The notes: generated from the sequence alone by a model not told the origin. 64,000 bases of DNA from Oscillospiraceae bacterium (GCA_017622995.1 JAGAQA010000031.1:1-64000), one strand, 5' to 3'. Counted from the first letter of the stretch, positions 24,629 through 33,530 are shown. Numbers and translations are program-made.

Positions 24629-25558
24629 ATGACCCTCCAGCAGATCCGCTACTGCCTGACCATTGCCGAGACCGGCTCCATGAACCGTGCCGCGGAAAAC
24701 CTGTATGTAACCCAGCCCGCCCTCACCGGCGCCATACAGGAGCTGGAAACGGAACTGGGCATTACCATTTTCAACCGAACCAACCGGGGTGTCACCCTGA
24801 CCAACGAGGGGCGGCGGTTTCTGCACTACGCAAGGCAGATCTACCAGCAGTATGAGCTGATGGAGCAGGAATACCTGCGGCCCAAAAAGCGGGTATTTGG
24901 GGTTTCCACCCAGCACTATTCCTTTGTGACCAAGGCCTTTGTGGACACCGCCCGGCAATTCGACGTCTCCCGCTTTGAGTATGCCATCCGGGAAACCCGG
25001 ACCATCGATGTGATTCACGATGTGGCCCAGGGCCGCAGCGCCATCGGCGTGCTGTTCCGGTCCCGGCACAACCGGACGGTTCTGAACAAAATGCTCAGCG
25101 AAGCAAAGCTGGAATTCCATCCGCTGATCGAATGCAATGCCTATGTGTACCTGTGGAAGGGCCACCCCCTGGCCAAAAACGAATCCATCTCCATGGAAGA
25201 GCTGTGCGGCTACCCCTGCCTGTGCTTTGAACAGGGGGACCAGAGCTCCTCTTATTTTGCCGAGGAGATCCTTTCCGAGCGGGAATACCCCCAGATGATC
25301 CGTGCCACAGACCGGGCCACCATGCTGAACCTGATGGTGGGGCTCAACGGCTTCACCCTGTGCTGCGGCATCATCTGCCAGGAGCTGAACGGCACCGACT
25401 ATCTGGCGGTGCCCTACCGGGAGGACCGGGACAACCAGAACGCCAAAATGGAAATCGGCTACATTATCCCAAAAAACACCCAGCCGGATGAGATCACCCA
25501 AATCTTCATCCAGGAGATGGAAAAATACCTGGAATCCGCCAAAAAGGCGCTGCCCTGA
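24629..25558 (+). CDS. LysR-family transcriptional regulator
   Basis: A 309-residue regulator. The N-terminal winged HTH is clear: MTLQQIRYCLTIAETGSMNRAAENLYVTQPALTGAIQELE (about 1-40) followed by LFNRTNRGVTLTNEG-like sequence. The C-terminal effector domain (about 90-300) has the periplasmic-binding fold typical of the family. It follows metY in the same direction, which suggests control of sulfur or methionine genes. The effector, possibly O-acetylserine or O-acetylhomoserine, is inference. The ATG is preceded by AAGGAG. Confidence 0.92.
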   Translation: MTLQQIRYCLTIAETGSMNRAAENLYVTQPALTGAIQELETELGITIFNRTNRGVTLTNEGRRFLHYARQIYQQYELMEQEYLRPKKRVFGVSTQHYSFVTKAFVDTARQFDVSRFEYAIRETRTIDVIHDVAQGRSAIGVLFRSRHNRTVLNKMLSEAKLEFHPLIECNAYVYLWKGHPLAKNESISMEELCGYPCLCFEQGDQSSSYFAEEILSEREYPQMIRATDRATMLNLMVGLNGFTLCCGIICQELNGTDYLAVPYREDRDNQNAKMEIGYIIPKNTQPDEITQIFIQEMEKYLESAKKALP

Positions 25559-25563
25559 TGACA

Positions 25564-25709
25564 AATTGACAGTTGACAATTGTCAAGTATCCCTTTGGAA
25601 ACGGCAGCGCAACCTCATACGGATTTGCTCATTTCGAATTCAGAATCAATCCAAATCATCCCCGAAGGGGATTCCTTCCTTGTCAATTGTCAATTATCAA
25701 CTGTCAATT
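25564..25709. repeat. 146-bp element with 19-bp inverted ends
   Basis: AATTGACAGTTGACAATTG (25564-25582) and its near-perfect inverse (25691-25709, 18 of 19) flank about 108 bases of non-coding sequence, with a further TTGTCAATTGTC run at the right end. There is no open frame of note. The ends and size suggest a MITE-like element. A single copy is seen in this window. Confidence 0.6.
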
Positions 25710-25714
25710 ACAAA

Positions 25715-25752
25715 AAAGGCAGGAGCTGCCAAGCTTGGCAGCTCCTGGCTTT
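25715..25752 (-). terminator. Bidirectional terminator after the dehydratase and LysR genes
   Basis: A perfect palindrome CAGGAGCTGCCA..TGGCAGCTCCTG (25720-25747), with A/T runs on both sides, lies one base from the stop codon of the minus-strand polysaccharide operon and serves the convergent genes. Confidence 0.85.
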
Positions 25753-27714
25753 TTATGCCCGAACTTCCTGCATTTCCTTGGATTGATCCGCAACGCAGTT
25801 GACCTCTTCCGGGTCCCGGAAGGTTTCCACCACCCGCTTCAGCGCCTGACGGCAGAGGGCATCGTCCTCTGTGGCAGCCGCCTGGGAAAGAATCGCCAGC
25901 TTCTTTTCGATCTCCCGGGGGTCCAGGGGCTTGTCCCGCTCCACAAAGATCTGGTCATTGTCGGTTTTGTCCAGATCCTCGGTTTTCACCAGCAGCTCTT
26001 CATAGAGCTTTTCGCCGGGGCGCAGACCGGTTTCCACAATGTCAATATCCTTGTAGGGCTCAAAGCCGGAAAGGCGGATCATGTTCTCGGCCAGCTCCAG
26101 AATGTGGACCGGCTTGCCCATGTCCAGCACAAACAGCTCTCCGTGCTTGGCGAAGGCGCCGGAGGTCAGCACCAGCTGGGCAGCCTCGGGAATGGTCATA
26201 AAGTAGCGAATGATTCGCCGGTCGGTGAGGGTCACCGGGCCGCCGTACATGATCTGCCGCTTGAACAGAGGGATTACGCTGCCGTTGCTGCCCAGCACAT
26301 TGCCGAACCGGGTGGCAGAGCAGCTCATATTCCCCTGATGGCTCAGCACTTCCATTTCGCACATCCGCTTGGTGGCGCCCATCACATTGGTGGGATTGAC
26401 CGCCTTGTCGGTGGAAACCATGATAAACTTCTGACAGCCGAAGTCCTCGGCGGTATCCAGCAGGTTCCGGGTGCCGAAGACATTGTTTTTCACTGCCTCG
26501 CAGCAGTTGTCCTCCATCAGCGGCACATGCTTATGGGCTGCCGCGTGGATTACCACATCCGGCCGGTGGAGCCGGAACACCCGCTCCAGCTGGCCCCGGT
26601 CCGTAATGGATACAATCTCCACGGCCAGCTTCAGCTTGCCCTCATACTTGATCTTCAGCTCCTGCTGAATATCGTAGGCGCCGTTTTCATACACATCCAG
26701 CACCACCAGCTTCCCGGGCCCGATCTTGGCGATCTGGCGGCACAGCTCGGAGCCGATGGAGCCGCCGCCGCCGGAAATAAGCACCGTCTTGCCCCGGTAG
26801 TAGCTTTTGGTATCCTCGCTGAGAATTTCGGAAGCCTGCCGGAACAGGAGCTCCTCCGCGTCAAATTCCCGAAGGCTCCGCTTGCCCCCCACCGCCTGGG
26901 TGGTGGGGTAATCGTAGGTTTTCAGCTTGCAGCCGGTTTGCTTATAAAGGGTATAGAGCTCCTTCTTTCGCTCGGCGGAAGCGCCGGGGATGGCAAACAC
27001 AATCTCCTGAATGTTATAATCCCGGAACACATCCCCATTTGCCTCCCGATCCGAGAAGACGGGAACGCCATTGATGCTGCGGCCGATTTTATTCCGGTCA
27101 ATGTCCACAAAGAATTTGGGGGTGTAGGCCGCGTCCGGATTGCTGGCCAGGTCCGCCGCAAATCCCGCGCCCACCCGTCCGGCACCGATGATGGCAATGT
27201 TGATCCGCCGGTCCCGCTTGGCCGTATCCAGGGGCTCCACCCGAATACCCGTCATTTTCCGGGTAAGAAAGCGCATCACATCCGCCGCCTTGGAGCCCCG
27301 GCTGTTGGCATCGTACAAATACTGGTAGACCTGCCGCATAAGGATGTCCCCCAGCAGATTCAGGGAAAACAGGGTCACTGCCCGCAGAAATTCCACATCC
27401 CGCAGGGGCAGCAGCCGCTGGATCAGGTAGTATACGCAGCCGCCCAGGGCATCATAGCAAATGAGATTGATATACAGGTTGTTGCCGCCGTAGCGCCACA
27501 CATTGTTGTAGGAATTGCCCAGGGCCCGTCCGCCCAGCATACAGGCCGCCGCCAAAAGATAGTGCAGCAGCGCCTCCACCCTGGTAATGGGATAGTAGCT
27601 GCTGGGGTAAAACACCAGCAGCAGCACCGATACAATGGCCAGCATGACCAGATCATAGCCCATCAGCATCAGCGCATGGACCGATACCTGCTGGGAAAGT
27701 TGTTTTTTACGCAT
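25753..27714 (-). CDS. Membrane-bound UDP-GlcNAc 4,6-dehydratase (PglF/WbpM/CapD family)
   Basis: A 653-residue enzyme that makes a UDP-4-keto-6-deoxy sugar. There are four N-terminal membrane segments (about 15-125), then a first Rossmann-like region with GAGRVGAGFA (about 145-155), then the catalytic SDR domain with GGGGSIGSELCRQI (about 300) and STDKAVNPTNVMGATKR, where Met replaces the usual Tyr as in PglF/WbpM. The closing GLRPGEKLYEELL is also typical. The ATG at 27714 has a GGAG ribosome site. It ends the operon containing a GT2, a deacetylase and a phosphoglycosyl transferase, and supplies activated sugar for surface glycan or glycoprotein. Confidence 0.93.
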   Translation of the reverse strand: MRKKQLSQQVSVHALMLMGYDLVMLAIVSVLLLVFYPSSYYPITRVEALLHYLLAAACMLGGRALGNSYNNVWRYGGNNLYINLICYDALGGCVYYLIQRLLPLRDVEFLRAVTLFSLNLLGDILMRQVYQYLYDANSRGSKAADVMRFLTRKMTGIRVEPLDTAKRDRRINIAIIGAGRVGAGFAADLASNPDAAYTPKFFVDIDRNKIGRSINGVPVFSDREANGDVFRDYNIQEIVFAIPGASAERKKELYTLYKQTGCKLKTYDYPTTQAVGGKRSLREFDAEELLFRQASEILSEDTKSYYRGKTVLISGGGGSIGSELCRQIAKIGPGKLVVLDVYENGAYDIQQELKIKYEGKLKLAVEIVSITDRGQLERVFRLHRPDVVIHAAAHKHVPLMEDNCCEAVKNNVFGTRNLLDTAEDFGCQKFIMVSTDKAVNPTNVMGATKRMCEMEVLSHQGNMSCSATRFGNVLGSNGSVIPLFKRQIMYGGPVTLTDRRIIRYFMTIPEAAQLVLTSGAFAKHGELFVLDMGKPVHILELAENMIRLSGFEPYKDIDIVETGLRPGEKLYEELLVKTEDLDKTDNDQIFVERDKPLDPREIEKKLAILSQAAATEDDALCRQALKRVVETFRDPEEVNCVADQSKEMQEVRA

Positions 27715-27759
27715 GGTCTGTCTCCTCTCCCCCTTTGGGAGCAATGATGAAAGCGCGGC

Positions 27760-28581
27760 TCAAAGGCCAAGCAGAATCCGAATGTAGGGGGTCAGGCTGC
27801 TCTTAATGGCCGTTGCCAGCCCAAAATGCTTGCGAAGATAATAAAACCAGGGCCCCACCGGGTCACCCTTCACGGTTTCCTTCTTTTTCAGCCGCGTCAA
27901 TCTGGAAAGGCTCCTGTCGTGCCAGGTGCCTGTGCTGGGATTGTCACAGCAGACGCCCACATAATCCCGGGATACATGGAGCCTGGCCCCAAGATCCCGA
28001 AGGGTCAGACCGTAATCAAAATCCCCCAGGCTGTGGCGATAGTGCCGGTCCATTACGCCGGCCTTTCGGAACCAGGCAAAGGGAATGAGCACACAGTTGG
28101 CGTTCATGGTGTCCGCGTCCACGCTGGTCTCTCCCGGGGGCAGGAAGCGGTAATGAATGCCCTTTTCATACAGGATGGCGCTGTAGCTGAGCCTTCCCTC
28201 CCGGTCGCAGGTGGCGCCGACGATTACCGCGTCCCCCTGGGCCCGGCTCTGGGAAATGAGCTTTTGAATACAGGCGGGGTAAAACTCCACATCGTCATTC
28301 ATCATGAGGAGGTACTCCGCCTCCTGGCCGGAGGAGAGAATTTCCTCCATTCCCATGATCATTCCGCCGGAATAAAAAAGGGTCCCGTCTCCGTGAAGCA
28401 CCCGGATCCGGGCGCCGAAATCCTCCGATTCCAGCATTTCGGCGGTGCCGTCGGTGCTGCCGTCATCCACAACCACAAAGGAAAAGGAAATATCCGGATT
28501 TCCCTCCACCAGTCCCCGCACCGCCTGACGGGTCTTTTCTTTTCGATTAAAGCAGGTAAACAGTGCCAGTACCGAATCCAA
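27760..28581 (-). CDS. Family 2 glycosyltransferase
   Basis: A 273-residue GT-A fold enzyme. VLALFTCFNRKEKTRQAVRGL begins the nucleotide-sugar domain, followed by VVVDDGSTDGTAEML (about 37-50) and the metal-binding-like NDDVEFYP (about 94-101). It resembles rhamnosyl or other GT2 transferases that act on lipid-linked sugars. The start is TTG at 28581 with AAGGA upstream; no ATG or GTG is better placed. Donor and acceptor are unknown. The neighbours are surface polysaccharide genes. Confidence 0.87.
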   Translation of the reverse strand: MDSVLALFTCFNRKEKTRQAVRGLVEGNPDISFSFVVVDDGSTDGTAEMLESEDFGARIRVLHGDGTLFYSGGMIMGMEEILSSGQEAEYLLMMNDDVEFYPACIQKLISQSRAQGDAVIVGATCDREGRLSYSAILYEKGIHYRFLPPGETSVDADTMNANCVLIPFAWFRKAGVMDRHYRHSLGDFDYGLTLRDLGARLHVSRDYVGVCCDNPSTGTWHDRSLSRLTRLKKKETVKGDPVGPWFYYLRKHFGLATAIKSSLTPYIRILLGL

Positions 28582-28631
28582 AACGATCTTCCTTTCCAGT
28601 TTCCCAGTTTTTTCAGGGAATTATGCGTTCT

Positions 28632-29312
28632 TTACAGCCGGAACATTTCTCTTGTGGCTTCCTCCACAGACTGGCGGGGATAGGCATAGGGGCCCAGATC
28701 GAAGCGCTTGTTGAGGGGTCTGCCGGCAACGGCGCAGGCGGCCTGATAGCCTGCCTGCCCCACCAGCTCCAGGACGCCATCGTCATACCGGCCGTTGGAG
28801 TAGGCAAAAATATCGCATTTGCCCCCAAGCATCTGCTCCAGCTCGTCCTTGGACTGAAAAATCTCCTCCCGGCGTTCCTGTTCCCCCACCTGGGTCAGCA
28901 CCCGGTGCTCGGTTCCGTGGACACCGATGGTGCACAGGGGATCCGCGTACAGCTCCCGCAGCTGGGAAAGGGACAGATACCCCTCTTTCCCAACCCAGTG
29001 GGTGGTCACAAACAGCGTAAAGGGCAGGTTCCGTTCCTTCATCGCCGGGTAGGCAATGGTATAGGCATCCAGCAGGCCGTCGTCAAAGGTCAGGGCCGCC
29101 TTACCCCCATAGGTCTTATCCGCCATCACCGCTTCCAGAGGGGCATAGTGATGGGGCCGATCCAGAAAACGCAGAAAGGCATCGGTATCCAGCATCAGGC
29201 TCAGCACCCGGTCCGGGGCGGCGGTTACATGGTGGAACATAAAAATATCACTGCAGGGCCCCATGTGCCAAAGACCATTCAGCACCCGCTTTGCTTCCAT
29301 TTTCAGGTTCAT
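28632..29312 (-). CDS. Polysaccharide deacetylase family protein
   Basis: A 226-residue NodB-homology protein. The motif TFDDGLLDAY contains the catalytic base and metal Asp, and HGTEHR (about 140-146) supplies the two histidines of the metal site. FMFHHVTAAP and YSNGRYDD also match the deacetylase fold. It probably removes N-acetyl or O-acyl groups from a glycan. No signal peptide or anchor is seen, so it may act inside the cell on the lipid-linked intermediate. The ATG at 29312 follows AGGAG by 8 bases. Confidence 0.85.
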   Translation of the reverse strand: MNLKMEAKRVLNGLWHMGPCSDIFMFHHVTAAPDRVLSLMLDTDAFLRFLDRPHHYAPLEAVMADKTYGGKAALTFDDGLLDAYTIAYPAMKERNLPFTLFVTTHWVGKEGYLSLSQLRELYADPLCTIGVHGTEHRVLTQVGEQERREEIFQSKDELEQMLGGKCDIFAYSNGRYDDGVLELVGQAGYQAACAVAGRPLNKRFDLGPYAYPRQSVEEATREMFRL

Positions 29313-29323
29313 CTGATCTCTCC

Positions 29324-30775
29324 TTACATGCTGCCCTCGCGCCGGACCACCGCCAGCACGGTCTTTGCCAGAATTTTGGCGTCCAGCGCCAGGGACCATT
29401 CATCAATGTATTGGGTATCCAGCCGCACCACCTCTTCAAAGTCCGTGATGTTGCTTCTGCCAGAAACCTGCCACATACCGGTGATGCCGGGACGCATGGC
29501 CATCCGTGCCCGATGGTGATCTTTATACAGCACCCACTCGTCCTTCGTAGGGGGACGGGTGCCCACCAGGCTCATATCTCCCTTCAGCACATTGAGAAAC
29601 TGGGGAAATTCATCCAGGCTGGTCCTGCGGATGAATTCGCCAATGCCGGTTTTTTTGGTGCCGTCGGGCAGAATCCTGTTGCCGATGATCCGGGGATCCC
29701 AATCCAGCTTGAACATAAAGCCGCCGGAAACCCGGTTCTCCTGCATATACTGTTTTTTGAGCTCGTCCGCGTTGGGGTACATACTCCGGAATTTGTACAT
29801 CCGGAACACCTTGCCGTTGCGGCCGATCCGCTCCTGACTGTAGAAAATCGGGCCCGGGGAGGCAAGATAGATGGCAGGGCCGATGAAAATGGCCAGCACC
29901 AGGGTAAACAGGCAGCCCACCAGGCCCCCCACAATGTCCGCGGCCCGCTTGATGGCCGCGGAAAGGAAGCTGATGCGGTTCCAGTACACCGTCAGCACAT
30001 CGTAGCCCGCCAGCTCCTCCACTGTCTTTTTCCCGGCGCCCACCATATTGCGGATATAATCGATGCCAATGTGCACCGTGATTCCCATGGAGGCCACGGC
30101 GCTGGCAAGGCTCAGCACCTCTTCTGTGGGCGGCAGCAGGATCAGGACCTCATCCACCCAGTTTTTGCGGATCCAGTCATCAGCACCGGCGTAATCCGCC
30201 ACAACGTTTAAGGGGCTGCGGCAGCCCTCCGGCAGCGGTTCAGACAGGATCAGGCCTGCCATCCGGTAGGCATTGCAGTAGCCTTCCCGGATCCGGCGGT
30301 CCAGTTCCCGTACATTTTCGGGAGAAGCGATCACCAGCAAAGACCGGCCGTTCTTGGGAATCACCCGCTTCTGGTAATACCACTTGTAGCCTGTTCGGGT
30401 CACATAGCTGAGCACAAAGTAGACGGAACAGGCGATTGCAAAATTCTTACGGGAATAGAAGCCGCCCATTTTTACCGCGAAGAACAGTACCGCCTCCGCC
30501 GAAAACACCACCGCCGTATTGCGCAGGGTGGCAGTGAGCTCCCGCAGATAGCCCCGCTGCAGCACCCCGTCCATGGTGCTGAACAGGATGATGGTCACAA
30601 AATCCAGCACCGGCAGGCCAAACAGCAGCACCATGTATTCTGGGCTGCCGGAGAGCAGGAAATCCGTGGGGATATACAGATAGTAGGCAATGATCTGGGA
30701 CACAAACATAACCGCCATATCCAGCAGAATAAAATCCCAGTATCTGGTCCAGGGCAATCCGGATTTATGGTACAT
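29324..30775 (-). CDS. Phosphoglycosyl transferase (WbaP/CpsE-type initiating sugar transferase)
   Basis: A 483-residue polyprenyl-phosphate sugar-1-phosphate transferase that starts the surface glycan by loading undecaprenyl phosphate. There are five hydrophobic segments (about 15-130 and 275-300), a middle nucleotide-binding-like region, and the C-terminal bacterial sugar transferase domain: ERIGRNGKVFRMYKFRSM, RRTSLDEFPQFLNVLKGDMSLVGTRP, and the closing RPGITGMWQVSGRS. The start at 30775 is chosen because GGAGG lies 7 bases upstream. It heads the minus-strand operon ending at 25753. A second enzyme of this type is at 47.9 kb. Confidence 0.93.
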   Translation of the reverse strand: MYHKSGLPWTRYWDFILLDMAVMFVSQIIAYYLYIPTDFLLSGSPEYMVLLFGLPVLDFVTIILFSTMDGVLQRGYLRELTATLRNTAVVFSAEAVLFFAVKMGGFYSRKNFAIACSVYFVLSYVTRTGYKWYYQKRVIPKNGRSLLVIASPENVRELDRRIREGYCNAYRMAGLILSEPLPEGCRSPLNVVADYAGADDWIRKNWVDEVLILLPPTEEVLSLASAVASMGITVHIGIDYIRNMVGAGKKTVEELAGYDVLTVYWNRISFLSAAIKRAADIVGGLVGCLFTLVLAIFIGPAIYLASPGPIFYSQERIGRNGKVFRMYKFRSMYPNADELKKQYMQENRVSGGFMFKLDWDPRIIGNRILPDGTKKTGIGEFIRRTSLDEFPQFLNVLKGDMSLVGTRPPTKDEWVLYKDHHRARMAMRPGITGMWQVSGRSNITDFEEVVRLDTQYIDEWSLALDAKILAKTVLAVVRREGSM

Positions 30776-30863
30776 CTGCATCCCTCCTGTGCCGGAGCCG
30801 GCGTTTTTCACGGTGTCTTCCGTCAAACGGAAGGCATTCCCTCTCAAAGGGCATTTTTCCAAA

Positions 30864-30894
30864 ATTATATTGATTCTCTTTTGAAAGTGGACAA
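30864..30894 (-). promoter_or_regulatory. Candidate promoter of the 25.8-30.8 kb glycan operon
   Basis: On the minus strand a consensus TATAAT (30864-30869) lies about 90 bases before the first gene. The best -35 is TTGTCC (30889-30894) at a long 19-base spacing. The promoter falls inside the first hairpin of the adjacent hairpin array. Confidence 0.45.
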
Positions 30895-31029
30895 TCGCTT
30901 GCGAGAGGCCACTTTCATTAGAGAATCATAATGAGACGGGAAGCTGTGATTTTTCTTCCCAAAAATCACAGCTTCGGCATCGCGATCAAGCGATGCCGTT
31001 TCAATTGAAAGACTGCTTTCAATTGAAAC
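30872..31029. repeat. Cluster of four adjacent hairpins (array C)
   Basis: The 345-base gap holds no gene but four consecutive inverted repeats: a nested stem GATTCTCT..TGAAAGTGG / CCACTTTCA..AGAGAATC (30872-30927), a perfect 15-bp stem (30940-30954 with 30961-30975), GGCATCGC/GCGATGCC (30976-30997) and a perfect 13-bp stem GTTTCAATTGAAA/TTTCAATTGAAAC (30998-31029). The last three touch end to end. The design matches array A at 3.2 kb although the sequences differ. Confidence 0.75.
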
Positions 31030-31078
31030 ATAGTATTGCAACCATTATACCAGACTCCACCCCAGATTGCAAGGGGCG

Positions 31079-31107
31079 CAAAAAGCCCCGCCCAAATGGG
31101 CGGGGCT
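31079..31107 (-). terminator. Terminator of the MsmK-like ATPase gene
   Basis: AGCCCCGCCC, loop AAAT, GGGCGGGGCT, followed on the minus strand by TTTTT. It lies 14 bases after the stop codon. Confidence 0.9.
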
Positions 31108-31120
31108 GAAAATACTTGGA

Positions 31121-32308
31121 TCAGGCTTCCAGGTTGACGCCGGTCTCCTTGTTGAAGACGTGGCAGACATGGCCTGCGAAGTTGAACTTGACGGAAGTAC
31201 CGGCAGTCAGGGCGCTGACCTCGGCACCGGTCATGTTCATGGTGGAAACCACCAGAACCACGTCGCGGTCCATAGCGGTTACGTGCAGGTGCACGGAGGA
31301 GCCCATCATTTCGGACACATCGACCTTGGCGTCGATGCCTTCCTGTGCCAGCTCGATGTGCTCGGGACGGACGCCCAGAACCACATCCTGCTCGGCCACA
31401 TTGTTCTTTGCCAGCTTCTCCTGCTTCTCATCGGACAGGGTGACGCTCAGGCCGCCGACCTCAACCGCGTACTTGCCGTCCTTCTTCACCAGCTTGGCAT
31501 CGAACATGTTCATCTGAGGTGTGCCAATGAAGCCGGCCACGAACAGGTTGTAGGGATGATTGAACACTTCCTGAGGCGTGCCGATCTGCTGGATGAAGCC
31601 ATCCTTCATGATGACGATCCGATCGCCCAGGGTCATAGCCTCGGTCTGGTCGTGGGTAACATAGATGAAGGTGGTGTTGATGCGCTGACGCAGCTTGATG
31701 ATCTCAGCACGCATCTGGTTCCGGAGCTTGGCGTCCAGGTTACTGAGGGGCTCGTCCATCAGCATAACCTGGGGGTTACGGACGATGGCGCGGCCGATGG
31801 CAACACGCTGACGCTGACCGCCGGACATGGCCTTGGGCTTACGGCCCAGGTACTGGGTGATGTCCAGGATCTCAGCGGCTTCCTTAACCTTGCGGTCAAT
31901 TTCTTCCTTGGACTCATGGCGCAGCTTCAGAGCAAAGGCCATGTTATCATAAACCGTCATGTGGGGGTACAGCGCATAGTTCTGGAAAACCATGGCAATG
32001 TCGCGGTCCTTGGGGGCCACATCGTTCACCAGGCGGTCGCCGATGTACAGTTCGCCGTCGGTGATGTCTTCCAGGCCAGCGATCATACGCAGGGTGGTGG
32101 ACTTACCGCAGCCGGAGGGGCCGACCAGAACGATGAATTCCTTATCCTGAATATCCAGGTTGAAGGCCTGCACTGCAACAACGCCTTCGTCCGTGATCTG
32201 CAGGTTGGTCTTCTTGGGTTCCTCGCCCTTCTTTTTCTTGTTCTTCTTGGCGTCGTCGCCGTTAAAGGGGTAGACTTTCTTGATGTTCTTCAGGGTTACA
32301 CTTGCCAT
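31121..32308 (-). CDS. MsmK/UgpC-type sugar ABC transporter ATPase
   Basis: A 395-residue ATPase of the carbohydrate CUT1 type, which usually serves several sugar importers. It has Walker A GPSGCGKST, signature MSGGQRQR, Walker B LMDEPLSNLDAKLR, the THDQTEAM H-loop and a C-terminal TOBE regulatory domain (about 270-390) with GVRPEHIEL. There is an unusual Lys-rich insertion of about 27 residues (about 18-44, with KKNKKKKGEE) between the first two strands. No permease or binding protein is nearby, which is common for shared ATPases. The ATG at 32308 gives the normal N-terminus MASVTLKNIKKVYP. Confidence 0.93.
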   Translation of the reverse strand: MASVTLKNIKKVYPFNGDDAKKNKKKKGEEPKKTNLQITDEGVVAVQAFNLDIQDKEFIVLVGPSGCGKSTTLRMIAGLEDITDGELYIGDRLVNDVAPKDRDIAMVFQNYALYPHMTVYDNMAFALKLRHESKEEIDRKVKEAAEILDITQYLGRKPKAMSGGQRQRVAIGRAIVRNPQVMLMDEPLSNLDAKLRNQMRAEIIKLRQRINTTFIYVTHDQTEAMTLGDRIVIMKDGFIQQIGTPQEVFNHPYNLFVAGFIGTPQMNMFDAKLVKKDGKYAVEVGGLSVTLSDEKQEKLAKNNVAEQDVVLGVRPEHIELAQEGIDAKVDVSEMMGSSVHLHVTAMDRDVVLVVSTMNMTGAEVSALTAGTSVKFNFAGHVCHVFNKETGVNLEA

Positions 32309-32494
32309 TGTTTTCTGACTCCGGACATACTGAATCCTCAATGTATGCCCTCGCACACTGCCGGGTAAAACAGCAGAGGCATTACGACAGGTCTCCACAC
32401 TGCCGCACCGCGAGTCAAAGCGGGGTTTTCCTCCTTTATTTTAGCAGGATCATGGCTATTGTGTGGAGTAGCCAAGTCCCACCGGGATAACGCT

Positions 32495-32523
32495 ATAGTA
32501 CCATATTCCCCCCCTTTACGCAA
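32495..32523 (-). promoter_or_regulatory. Candidate promoter of the MsmK-like gene
   Basis: On the minus strand TTGCGT (32518-32523), 17 bases, TACTAT (32495-32500). The resulting leader is about 180 bases long and contains an isolated AAAGGAGG near 32434-32441. Confidence 0.55.
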
Positions 32524-32527
32524 TCGT

Positions 32528-33511
32528 TTAAGTGTCCAGTTTTCGAGGGTCGGAATTGGTGGTTTTGACGGAAAAATCTTCCGATGGTTCCTTTTCCTCC
32601 GGCCAGAAGGGCTCCGGGCATCTTCCTCCGCACCGCTGGCGGATCTGAAGCTCCTGGCTTTTCACACTGACGGTGGTGCAGGGGGGAATGGAGCTGGTAA
32701 TAAACACATTGGAGCCGATAACGCTGTCCCTGCCGATGACGGTGGCGCCGCCCAGGATGGAAGCGCCGGCGTAGATGGTCACATTGTCCTCAATGGTGGG
32801 ATGGCGGCGCTTGCCCCGCAGGCTCTGGCCTCCCCGGGTGGTCAGAGCGCCCAGAGTCACGCCCTGGTAGATCTTGACATGGTCCCCGATGACGGTGGTC
32901 TCGCCGATTACAATGCCGGTGCCGTGGTCGATAAAGAAGTATTTGCCGATGGTGGCGCCGGGGTTGATGTCAATTCCCGTAACACTGTGGGCGTGCTCCG
33001 TCATGATTCTGGGCAGCAGAGGCACCCCCATGGTGTAGAGAATGTGCGCCAGGCGGTAAACGGTAATGGCAAACATTCCGGGATAGCAGTAGACGATCTC
33101 ATCGGTACTGTAGGCCGCGGGGTCACCCTCGTAGAAGGCATCCACATCGGTCTGGATCACGGCCCGCAGCTCCGGAATGGCCCGGAAGAAATCCAGGCTG
33201 ATTTTCTGTGCCTTCTGAGCCGCCCCTTCCTCTCCCATTTCCGGCCGGAAGACCATGGTCAGCTGCTTGTTCAGGTTGTACATCACATCTTCAATGAGCA
33301 TGGAAACATTGTGATGGGTATTGTAAATGCGGTAGTTCTTATCCCGGGTGAAGCCGGGATAGACGATGCGCATAAGTTTTCCGATCATATCGATGACCAC
33401 CTGCTTGTCCGGATGGGCAAAGGGGTCCATACGGTCGATGCTTCGGCCGTTGCGGTAATCCTCCAGAATGATGTCCACGATTTCTTCCGCCTGCTGTTCC
33501 ATTGTAGCCAT
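32528..33511 (-). CDS. cysE: Serine O-acetyltransferase (CysE/EpsC family)
   Basis: A 327-residue enzyme that makes O-acetylserine for cysteine synthesis. There is an N-terminal helical domain (about 1-150), then left-handed beta-helix repeats with the catalytic HAHSVTGIDINPGATIG and DHGTGIVIGETTVIGDHVKIYQGVTLGA (about 175-215). The C-terminal tail after residue 285 (CGGRCPEPFWPEEKE) is longer than in E. coli CysE and has two cysteines. The size matches the longer Clostridia/Bacteroidetes-type enzyme. AGGAGG lies before the ATG. It is a single gene, upstream of a MITE-like repeat. Confidence 0.9.
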   Translation of the reverse strand: MATMEQQAEEIVDIILEDYRNGRSIDRMDPFAHPDKQVVIDMIGKLMRIVYPGFTRDKNYRIYNTHHNVSMLIEDVMYNLNKQLTMVFRPEMGEEGAAQKAQKISLDFFRAIPELRAVIQTDVDAFYEGDPAAYSTDEIVYCYPGMFAITVYRLAHILYTMGVPLLPRIMTEHAHSVTGIDINPGATIGKYFFIDHGTGIVIGETTVIGDHVKIYQGVTLGALTTRGGQSLRGKRRHPTIEDNVTIYAGASILGGATVIGRDSVIGSNVFITSSIPPCTTVSVKSQELQIRQRCGGRCPEPFWPEEKEPSEDFSVKTTNSDPRKLDT

Positions 33512-33530
33512 AAGCCGTTCCTCCTGCCAT

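Noticed and set aside
25573..27747. A 724-codon plus-strand frame across the dehydratase gene
   Set aside because: Antisense shadow of a well-supported enzyme gene. The same applies to long frames opposite yidC-jag, aspS, htpG, ugd-epimerase, the binding lipoprotein and the RNA methyltransferase genes.
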